The position numbers were made by a program, and so were the translations under genes. Shown here in pieces: positions 7,528 through 13,242 of a stretch of DNA of 13,242 nucleotides. The number at the start of each line of letters is the position of its first letter. Position 1 is the first letter of the stretch. The stretch is taken from positions 1-13,242 of the forward strand of contig JAYRXX010000055.1 of NCBI GenBank assembly GCA_041917295.1, given 5' to 3'. This DNA comes from JADKHR01 sp041917295. Lineage in GTDB: Bacteria; Elusimicrobiota; Elusimicrobia; FEN-1173. The notes below the pieces were generated by a model. The model was given only the letters and a program-made list of their open reading frames with translations. It had not been told where the DNA came from and searched no databases.

Positions 7528-8604
7528 GTGATCCTCGCCCGCTACCTTTTGACTCAGTTTATCCCCCCCTTTCTCTTTGGGCTCTCGCTGTTTTCGGGCG
7601 TGCTCCTGTTGGACAAAATTTTTGACTTGATCGACTTGTTGGTCAACAAAGGCGTGCCGCTGGCCCTCTCCGCCAAAATTTTTACCCTTTTTTTGCCCAC
7701 GGTGCTCAGTCTGAGCGTGCCCATGTCGGTGTTGTTGGCGTGCTTGCTGACGTTCGGTAGGCTGTCGGAAGACAACGAAATTTTGGCTCTGCGCTCGTCG
7801 GGCCTGTCGTTTCGACAAATTTTATGGCCGCCTCTTTTGATGGCGGCGTTGATCGCCGTGGCCTTGGTTCCGTTTAACACCCAGCTGGCGCCCCGGGCCA
7901 TGGGCCAGTTTCGCTCTATCCACCATCAAATCGTAAAAATGGACCCGCTCCAAATTGAACCGAATCAGTTTGTTTCCCTGCGCAACATCCGCCTTTACGC
8001 GGGCGAAGTGGTTCGCGACAAGAAACTTTTGAAGAATGTCTGGCTCTATCGGTTGTTCCCCGATTACACCGAACGGGTGTACGCCCCCAACGGCAAATGG
8101 GACTCGAACGACCGGCAGTTGAACCTGACCCTGCTCAACGGCCAAATCGAACGTTTTTCCCGGGATCCGGCCGAAGATTTTCTTCACATTGCCTACAAAA
8201 CGTATGGGGTCACCGTTCCTTTGATGACCGCTCCCGACGCCCGTAGCCGCAACTGGCGCGAACACACGTCGGTGGAACTGCGCCGCGAAATGCAACAACG
8301 AACCCTTCTTCAAGCCCCCACGGGCGAAATTCGATCGGAATACCATTTGCGGTATGCCATCGCTTTCGCTCCGCTGGCGTTGGCGTTGGTGGGCGTTCCC
8401 CTTGGAATGACGCTGGAACGGGGCGGTCGTGGGGTGGGGTTTAGCGCGGCCGTGGGGGTTTTGTTTGTTTACTATCTTCTCTTGGTGATGGGTATGAACT
8501 TGGCCGAAAAAGAGAAAATTCCTCCCCCCGCCGCGTTGTGGATGGCCAACGCCGTTGCCACGCTGGCGGGGCTCGTTCTATTTCGTCGTAGGTTGTCCAC
8601 ATGA
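7528..8604 (+). CDS. lptF: Lipopolysaccharide export permease LptF
   Basis: A 358-residue inner-membrane protein of the YjgP/YjgQ family. With LptG it forms the membrane part of the LptB2FG ABC transporter that extracts lipopolysaccharide and passes it to LptC. Six membrane segments are visible at about 10-28, 53-75, 99-117, 275-293, 305-324 and 336-352, three on each side of a periplasmic beta-jellyroll region (about 125-270), which is the family topology. The conserved stretch GRLSEDNEILALRSSG is at 77-92 and the second-half motif ALVGVPLGMTLE at 286-297. The GTG start gives MILARYLLTQFIPPFLFG, the typical LptF N-terminus. There is no Shine-Dalgarno before it. It overlaps lptG by ATGA, indicating translational coupling, and is divergent from the sprA-like gene. 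Confidence 0.92.
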   Translation: MILARYLLTQFIPPFLFGLSLFSGVLLLDKIFDLIDLLVNKGVPLALSAKIFTLFLPTVLSLSVPMSVLLACLLTFGRLSEDNEILALRSSGLSFRQILWPPLLMAALIAVALVPFNTQLAPRAMGQFRSIHHQIVKMDPLQIEPNQFVSLRNIRLYAGEVVRDKKLLKNVWLYRLFPDYTERVYAPNGKWDSNDRQLNLTLLNGQIERFSRDPAEDFLHIAYKTYGVTVPLMTAPDARSRNWREHTSVELRREMQQRTLLQAPTGEIRSEYHLRYAIAFAPLALALVGVPLGMTLERGGRGVGFSAAVGVLFVYYLLLVMGMNLAEKEKIPPPAALWMANAVATLAGLVLFRRRLST

Positions 8605-9680
8605 GAAAACTAAACCGATACGTTCTCACGTCGTTTTTAAAGCCCCTGGTGCTCAGCTATTTCGCGATGACAGTGTTGGTGTTGATGGCGGAACTGATGG
8701 AACGGCTGGACAAAATCATCGCCGGAAAAGCCGGCGGCCTGGTGGTGGCGCAATACCTGTTGGCCCTCTGGCCTGTGCGGAGTATGGAACTGTTTCCGAT
8801 CGCGGCTTTGTTAGCGGCGCTGTTTTCGCTGGGACAGATGTCGCGGCACATGGAAATCACCGCGGCCATGGCGGGGGGCGTCCACCCATGGCGGGTGGTG
8901 TCGCCCCTGTTGGCCATGGGGGTCTTGCTCAGCGTTCTCACATGGGGGCTGGGCGAAACGCTGATGCCTTGGGCCAATCGGCAAGTGAAAACACTTTGGG
9001 ACGTTCAAATTCGACAACTCACGGTTCGACGGGAAACCAATTTTTCCAATATCACCGCGTCCGGATCCGACGTGTTTTATTCCATCGGCTATCTGGACGT
9101 TAACGAGGGAAAAATGGAAAACGCGGTGATTGATCGGATCGGGCTCGACGGACCGGTCCGCCAATGGACAGCCCAAGCGGGTGTGTGGACCCCGGCCGGA
9201 TGGAAACTGTTTAACGGCACGGAACGATTTTTTCAGAACGGAAACGAGTTGGCCGGTCAAAAAACATTTAAAGAAACTCAAACCGACTTAATGGAAAAAC
9301 CGGAAGACCTGGTTCCCAAAGACGCCAAACCGGAAGAAATGAACCTGCGCGAATTGGGCCAGCACATCCGACGCCAGAAAATGCTGGGCGTCGACTCACG
9401 CAAAGCTGAAGTGGAACGCTACATGAAAACCGCGATGCCCTGGTCTAACCTGATTATTTTAATTATCGGAATTCCTTTTTCTTTTAACAAACGGGCCGGT
9501 AAAGTGCGCGCCGTGGCGGTGGCGTTGGGTGTGGCGTTTGCCTATTTCGGGTTGCTCCAGGTGGGCCGCGCCGTCGGGCTCAGACCCTGGTGCCCCCCCT
9601 TGGCGGGTGCGTGGATGGCCAACACCCTGTTTCTCCTCATCGGAGCCGTCCTGTTCTGGCGCATGCGATCTCTTAGCTGA
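8601..9680 (+). CDS. lptG: Lipopolysaccharide export permease LptG
   Basis: A 359-residue partner of LptF. Membrane segments lie at about 14-32, 59-77, 98-116, 279-293, 302-320 and 336-353, with a periplasmic domain between them. Family features are the coupling-helix region SLGQMSRHMEITAAMAGG (76-93), the NLRELGQHIRRQKMLGVDS stretch (248-266) leading to a conserved Pro at 280, and the GIPFSF motif at 290-295. Conserved acidic and basic residues of the jellyroll are not individually assigned here. Translation probably depends on coupling through the ATGA overlap; only a weak TAGG lies 8 bases before the ATG. Its stop codon at 9678-9680 directly abuts the stop codon of the opposing protease gene, so no intergenic terminator exists. 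LptA, LptB and LptC genes are not in the window. Confidence 0.92.
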   Translation: MRKLNRYVLTSFLKPLVLSYFAMTVLVLMAELMERLDKIIAGKAGGLVVAQYLLALWPVRSMELFPIAALLAALFSLGQMSRHMEITAAMAGGVHPWRVVSPLLAMGVLLSVLTWGLGETLMPWANRQVKTLWDVQIRQLTVRRETNFSNITASGSDVFYSIGYLDVNEGKMENAVIDRIGLDGPVRQWTAQAGVWTPAGWKLFNGTERFFQNGNELAGQKTFKETQTDLMEKPEDLVPKDAKPEEMNLRELGQHIRRQKMLGVDSRKAEVERYMKTAMPWSNLIILIIGIPFSFNKRAGKVRAVAVALGVAFAYFGLLQVGRAVGLRPWCPPLAGAWMANTLFLLIGAVLFWRMRSLS

Positions 9681-11327
9681 TCAACGTTGTACGGCAACGA
9701 CCTTCGTCACCCTTTCTCCGTCCACGTTGAACAACAGGTAGTAAACACCCGACGCCACGTCTTCGCCCAATTCATTTCGCCCGTCCCAGTCAAACTCGAA
9801 CACCCACTCGTTGTCTTTGGACAAATTTTCCCGCCAGAGAAACTCGGAACCCCGAAATTGGGCGACCCGTTGGCCATTGACGGAAAAGAGCGTAGCGGAT
9901 AAGCGCGACGGATCCACCGGCCGGGACAACTGCAGGTGAAAGGTGGCCCAGGTCCCCGACGGCGCGCCCAGGCGGGCCATTCCCGTGGCAGGGTTGGGAT
10001 AGGAAAAGGCCCGCGCCACCGACTGGGTCGGTTGAGCGCCCAAAAAAAGAACCTGAGCTGTTACCGATCCGCTTCCAACCCCGGATATGGATCCCACCAC
10101 CAGCGACGACACCGCCCCCGAAAACCAATTGGACGCCGGAGCCGACAGGGTTTGGCTGTCCGTCCATCCGTCGTTGGACCCAACCCCGCCCCCCATCCCG
10201 TCCGCCTCAACCAGATCGACCCCATAATGGCCGTTGCGTGAGGGAACGTTGACTTCGTTATCTTTAAACACATCCGAGGCGGGATCCACCAAGTTGTTGT
10301 CCACATGCCAAATGGCCAGGCCCGCCGGTTGAGGTAAAAAACGGTCGTAGGACCCGGCCGAAGCGAGCCGGTATTCCATTAAAAAATATTCGGACGACCC
10401 ATCCAGGTGAATTTCAAAGCTTCGGCCGGGCGAAAGTTCAATAGGATCCAACACCACCGTTCCGGTCCCCGTAACAACCGTTGTTCCCAACCCCAGAAAC
10501 CTTTTACTCCACGCCCCCAAATGAGGCGGGTTGGACCCAATCGGATTTCCCACCCAGGGGTAATCCATCAAATCCCAAGCACTCACCGTAGAGCGGCCGC
10601 CGTGCACAGACGTGTCGTACAAGTCCGGCAAACCCAATTGGTGGCCGTACTCATGGCAAATGACGCCCAAGGCGCTGGCGTTGCGTTCCAGTTCGGGGAC
10701 AATCATAGCCCCATCAAATGGTTTCCCATCTACAGTAAGGGCCTTTGATGGAAGTTCTGCGGCGGGATAAAAAACCGACCAAATGTCTGTCGACGTCCCG
10801 GTGGACTCTTCCCCAAACCCCGCGTGGTAAATCATGATCTGGTCGTAATCGGTGAAATCGATCGCCGGAGTAGCCGCCTCAGTCGACGCATCAATCAGAA
10901 AGTGCGTACGGCAGGCAATATCTTCCCCGCAATTTTCCCCATAAAAAGCCATATTCCGAGGCAATGAAAAAACCGGACTGAGCGTGAATGTGGGCTCAAA
11001 CGCCCCAAATGAATTTTCTGAATAATATTCGCGGACCTGCTGAAAAAAAACGCCCGGGTCCGAGGAAGGAAGAAACGCCCGATCGGTAAACTGAACGCGG
11101 AGAACAAGCACTTGGTAACTTGGCAACGGGATGACCGGTGCGCCAGCAACACGGGCCGAGGCCGACCTCACAGCCCCCGCTCGGTTAACAAAACAGGTTC
11201 GGCGTCCCGTATGGTCGCCCAAACCGGGCAACGGGGGCGCACCGAAAACAACGGGACCAAACCCCATCAACCCGGCCAAACACCAAATCTTGATACTTCC
11301 CTGGCGAACCGTCTGAAAAATGGTCAT
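9681..11327 (-). CDS. Secreted M6-type metalloprotease with C-terminal sorting-like domain
   Basis: A 548-residue zinc metalloprotease of the immune inhibitor A / M6 type. A signal peptide covers 1-30 (IWCLAGLMGFGPVVFGA). The pro/catalytic region includes YYSENSFGAF at 101-110, typical of the family. The zinc site HEYGHQLGLPD is at 225-235 (His225, His229, Asp235, catalytic Glu226), followed by a Met-containing turn WDLMDYPW at 251-258. Residues 441-548 form a separate domain: YPNPATG at its start and ASGVYYLLFNVDGERVTKVVAVQR at its end. This is the FlgD-Ig-like pattern shared with type A C-terminal sorting domains of type IX substrates. With a SprA-like translocon 2.2 kb away it is a plausible substrate of that system. 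No Shine-Dalgarno precedes the ATG; TAGAAT (11344-11339) ends 11 bases upstream of it. Confidence 0.87.
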   Translation of the reverse strand: MTIFQTVRQGSIKIWCLAGLMGFGPVVFGAPPLPGLGDHTGRRTCFVNRAGAVRSASARVAGAPVIPLPSYQVLVLRVQFTDRAFLPSSDPGVFFQQVREYYSENSFGAFEPTFTLSPVFSLPRNMAFYGENCGEDIACRTHFLIDASTEAATPAIDFTDYDQIMIYHAGFGEESTGTSTDIWSVFYPAAELPSKALTVDGKPFDGAMIVPELERNASALGVICHEYGHQLGLPDLYDTSVHGGRSTVSAWDLMDYPWVGNPIGSNPPHLGAWSKRFLGLGTTVVTGTGTVVLDPIELSPGRSFEIHLDGSSEYFLMEYRLASAGSYDRFLPQPAGLAIWHVDNNLVDPASDVFKDNEVNVPSRNGHYGVDLVEADGMGGGVGSNDGWTDSQTLSAPASNWFSGAVSSLVVGSISGVGSGSVTAQVLFLGAQPTQSVARAFSYPNPATGMARLGAPSGTWATFHLQLSRPVDPSRLSATLFSVNGQRVAQFRGSEFLWRENLSKDNEWVFEFDWDGRNELGEDVASGVYYLLFNVDGERVTKVVAVQR

Positions 11328-11420
11328 GGAAGGAGACTATTCTACAACATCCCCCCACTCGGGATGGGCTTTATGACCCTATTGAGCTTCCTGATAAAGT
11401 CTTCGATCCCCACCGGATGT
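11328..11420. other. Spacer between abiEii and the M6 protease gene
   Basis: The 93-base spacer holds the TAGAAT candidate -10 box of the protease gene (11344-11339, minus) and a 6-bp hairpin (11348-11353 with 11361-11366). On the minus strand a frame shifted by one from abiEii stays open past its stop and reads EHPVGIEDFIRKLNRVI, ending at a TAG near 11342. This could be the tail of a broken gene or chance. Confidence 0.35.
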
Positions 11421-12437
11421 TCAATATTTGATCTTGTTGATCTCTTCTTCCGCCGTTTTTAACTTCGTCAAAACGCTCGCGAATGAAGGCGGATCTTCAA
11501 AAAACATTTCCTGCATTTGCCGATAGTCATCGGTTAGCAAAGTAAGATTCTCAGGTAGAGGCATCAACCGCAGACTGCCGGGCTTTGCTAAATCATAATG
11601 GGCCTTGCTGTCTTTAAAAAATAAGGCTTTATGTTCAGCGACTTTTATCAATAAATCAATGTTCTGAATGGCCTTGGTGAAAATAGAAGTACCCACCATC
11701 TCAGCCACATCGTAGTAGTGACGTGACATTCTTGCGCGTAATTTTGAGCCATAGCCTAGCGCATTCAATATTGTCGCTTTTTCCCAAAAGGTTCTTTCGG
11801 CACCCAAAACACGCACATGCGCGCCTTCAATAGACACCCTGCCGGAAGCGATATCAACATACGGTTTAACGAACATAACCTCAACAGGCCAATGGTCCGA
11901 TCTCGCCCCGAGTTCGATTTTCACAACGGGCCGAACATATCCACCACCGCTATTTTCAATAACGCTCGGGTACGTAAATAAAATAGTTTGATTATCCGGA
12001 TCATCCGGATCCAGATGTATCTCCCATTTTCCAACATTAGACAAAGCAAGGCCGACTTTATTTTCCAGCTCGGGGATGATCACCTCAATAATCTTTTCTT
12101 GGCAAGCCTGCTTCAAACGATCCAGCCTGCGCTGATTTTCCTTGGTGCCCTGTTTCTTTTCGGGCTCAATAGACTCTGTGGTTACTAAAAAAGTCCTTTC
12201 GATTGAAACATCAACATCCTCAGAAAATCGCTTAATAACGTTATAACACTTGGCAAGAGACGTCCCTCCTTTAAACGTCAAATATCGTCCAGCGGTGGGC
12301 AGTAAAAAAAGAGCTTTAAGTATCCAGCACACCCAGAAATCTTTTTCAACGAGCTGAGGCGTGATTCCCAGCTTAGTCGAGACAACCTCATAATAGGCGT
12401 TTTTATCTGCCTCTTTTAGGAATAAGAATTTATCCAC
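11421..12437 (-). CDS. abiEii: AbiEii-family nucleotidyltransferase toxin
   Basis: A 338-residue protein of the AbiEii / DNA polymerase beta-like nucleotidyltransferase superfamily, toxin of type IV toxin-antitoxin (abortive infection) systems; characterised members modify RNA, tRNA in some cases, with nucleotides. Motif I is FKGGTSLAKCY (55-65), followed by the metal-binding SEDVD at 72-76 (Asp74 and Asp76). A second catalytic-region strand is KIELGARSDHWPVE (173-186). Family motifs ERTFWEKATIL (214-224) and RHYYDVAEMV (239-248) follow. All key residues are present, so it looks active. The start is GTG at 12437; a purine-rich GAGTGAGA spanning the antitoxin stop serves as its ribosome binding site. 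It lies 6 bases after abiEi in the same operon and is AT-richer than the neighbouring envelope genes. Confidence 0.85.
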   Translation of the reverse strand: MDKFLFLKEADKNAYYEVVSTKLGITPQLVEKDFWVCWILKALFLLPTAGRYLTFKGGTSLAKCYNVIKRFSEDVDVSIERTFLVTTESIEPEKKQGTKENQRRLDRLKQACQEKIIEVIIPELENKVGLALSNVGKWEIHLDPDDPDNQTILFTYPSVIENSGGGYVRPVVKIELGARSDHWPVEVMFVKPYVDIASGRVSIEGAHVRVLGAERTFWEKATILNALGYGSKLRARMSRHYYDVAEMVGTSIFTKAIQNIDLLIKVAEHKALFFKDSKAHYDLAKPGSLRLMPLPENLTLLTDDYRQMQEMFFEDPPSFASVLTKLKTAEEEINKIKY

Positions 12438-12443
12438 CGTATC

Positions 12444-13043
12444 TCACTCTTGTAATTTTCTAAAGATATTTCCTATCCATACAGGCGCATAACGAATATC
12501 ATTCATAAGCGTCATTTTATCCTCTTTCGACAATCGCCTCTCAAGCTTTGCGATTATATCCGGATCTACGTTTATTTGTTTTAAATAGCGTAGAGCCTGA
12601 ATAACCAACCCACTTATGCGTCCGGCTGTTGCCATATTTTTCGGTGTGGTTCTTTTCAAAACAATTTTTTGTTTACCGATTTGTACTTTCCGATTAGGAC
12701 CGTCTGTAAAGAAAACAATCTTTGCTGGAACTTGCTCAGTTAAACCCAACAGATTGGCGGCATACGCGCCGGAAGGCTGAATTTTCAAATTATCTCGTCC
12801 AACCAATGCTTCAGCAACACGGTTATAATTGGGTGGGAGATCGCCAAAATCCGGATGTTTTATCGGATAAATGTAAAGACCCCTCGTCAGTCGCCGTATG
12901 GTCCCTGATTTTTCTAATCTAAAAAGAGATTGAGCTATCGCCGTACGACTTCCCAAATCGTAAAAAAAGCTGGGTGTAAAGACACACCCCCTCTTATTTC
13001 CACAAATCCTTACAACTATCATATTTTCAATGCTTTTAGCCAT
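12444..13043 (-). CDS. abiEi: AbiEi-like antitoxin and autorepressor (DUF6088 type)
   Basis: A 199-residue protein paired with the AbiEii toxin. Residues 1-60 look like a winged helix: SRTAIAQSLFRLEKSGTIRR then the wing LTRGLYIYP (52-60). A conserved block GAYAANLLGLTEQVPAKIVF (92-111) and the basic FTDGPNRKVQIGKQKI (112-127) are typical of the AbiEi/DUF6088 family. Characterised AbiEi proteins neutralise the toxin and repress their own promoter by binding inverted repeats. The ATG at 13043 is supported by GAGG 8 bases upstream (13055-13052); an ATG at 13047 is out of frame. A 32-base palindrome lies directly upstream and is the likely operator. First gene of the operon. Confidence 0.82.
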   Translation of the reverse strand: MAKSIENMIVVRICGNKRGCVFTPSFFYDLGSRTAIAQSLFRLEKSGTIRRLTRGLYIYPIKHPDFGDLPPNYNRVAEALVGRDNLKIQPSGAYAANLLGLTEQVPAKIVFFTDGPNRKVQIGKQKIVLKRTTPKNMATAGRISGLVIQALRYLKQINVDPDIIAKLERRLSKEDKMTLMNDIRYAPVWIGNIFRKLQE

Positions 13044-13059
13044 TCATTACACCTCTTAA

Positions 13060-13091
13060 TTGTAACAAAAAGTGTATACTTTTTGTTACAA
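13060..13091 (-). promoter_or_regulatory. Palindromic operator over the abiE promoter
   Basis: Two 14-base arms (13060-13073 and 13078-13091) are exact reverse complements around a 4-base GTAT centre. Each arm also contains a smaller palindrome, TTGTAACAA (13060-13068) or TTGTTACAA (13083-13091), centred 23 bases apart. On the minus strand TTGACT (13098-13093) can act as -35, with TACACT 17 bases or TATACA 15 bases further on as -10. The palindrome therefore covers the spacer and -10, as expected for autorepression by the antitoxin. Confidence 0.7.
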
Positions 13092-13118
13092 AAAGTCAAT
13101 CTGCCGAATTGAGCGGCC

Positions 13119-13124
13119 TATAAT
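13119..13124 (+). promoter_or_regulatory. Candidate -10 box at the insertion sequence edge
   Basis: A perfect TATAAT on the plus strand, 65 bases before the transposase ATG and overlapping the first base of the repeat TGTAACCCT. No convincing -35 is seen 17 bases upstream. It may drive the transposase from the junction. Confidence 0.25.
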
Positions 13125-13167
13125 GTAACCCTGAATAAGGGTGTTGTGCGGTTAAAAATGTAACCCT
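13122..13167 (+). mobile_element. Left end of an insertion sequence with direct repeats
   Basis: AATGTAACCCT occurs at 13122-13132 and again at 13157-13167, a 35-base period, just before a transposase-like start. Between them ACCCT (13128-13132) and AGGGT (13138-13142) form an inverted repeat. Such repeats are usual transposase binding sites at element ends. The outer terminus is probably at about 13124-13125 (TGTAACCC). The right end is outside the window. Confidence 0.45.
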
Positions 13168-13189
13168 ACCTCTGCAAAGAGGAGGGCTC

Positions 13190-13242
13190 ATGCCGAGCTT
13201 AAAATCAAAGATGGAATATCTCGAAGCTGTCTACCAACGTTA
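13190..13242 (+). CDS. Transposase/integrase, N-terminal fragment cut by window end
   Basis: The first 17 codons read MPSLKSKMEYLEAVYQR and the frame runs off the window. AGGAGG (13180-13185) lies 4 bases before the ATG, a strong though close ribosome binding site. The N-terminus resembles the 'EYL..IY.RY' start of integrase-core (DDE, IS481-like) transposases common in environmental genomes. Together with the upstream repeats this supports an insertion sequence. The fragment is too short to name the family. Confidence 0.5.
   Translation, partial: MPSLKSKMEYLEAVYQR

Noticed and set aside
9685..9699. Terminator at the lptG/protease junction (stem CGTTG with CAACG)
   Set aside because: The 5-bp stem is weak and no T tract follows on either strand.
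13060..13167. CRISPR-like spacing from repeated TGTAAC segments
   Set aside because: Only two short palindromic boxes and two 11-base direct repeats of different kinds; no regular repeat-spacer array and no cas genes.

Overview
The window looks like chromosomal DNA of a diderm (Gram-negative-type) bacterium of moderately high GC. It carries a complete LptF/LptG permease pair for lipopolysaccharide export and an 1800-residue SprA/Sov-like outer-membrane protein ending in a beta-barrel-type C-terminal Phe. It also has a secreted M6-type metalloprotease with a C-terminal domain of the FlgD-Ig / type IX sorting type. SprA-like proteins are best known from Bacteroidetes, but gene style and surroundings do not look typically bacteroidetal. 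A lineage such as Elusimicrobiota or another FCB-related or candidate phylum is plausible, but I cannot establish this from the sequence alone.

Layout from left to right: 1-252 is non-coding with several strong hairpins, including a minus-strand terminator candidate. A small AT-rich lipoprotein gene follows (253-795, minus), then a ComF-family phosphoribosyltransferase (890-1636, minus). A striking cluster of hairpins fills 1658-2034. The sprA-like gene (2035-7437, minus) is transcribed divergently from lptF (7528-8604, plus), which overlaps lptG (8601-9680, plus) by ATGA. lptG converges on the M6 protease gene (9681-11327, minus) with the two stop codons directly abutting. At 11421-13043 lies an AT-richer accessory module: an AbiEi/AbiEii-type (type IV) toxin-antitoxin operon on the minus strand, with a large palindrome over its promoter. 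At the right edge, from about 13122, is the left end of an insertion sequence with direct repeats and the first 17 codons of its probable transposase (plus).

Functional reading: the central 9 kb is a cell-envelope neighbourhood. LptF/LptG extract lipopolysaccharide from the inner membrane, the SprA-like protein is a candidate outer-membrane translocon, and the M6 protease is a candidate substrate. This fits a type IX-like secretion route encoded next to lipopolysaccharide export genes, though direct linkage is inference. The flanking lipoprotein segment, abiE module and insertion sequence look like accessory DNA. They also differ in translation signals: these genes have clear Shine-Dalgarno sequences, whereas the envelope and comF genes lack them, and two of these have a TATAAT box only 6-9 bases before the start codon.
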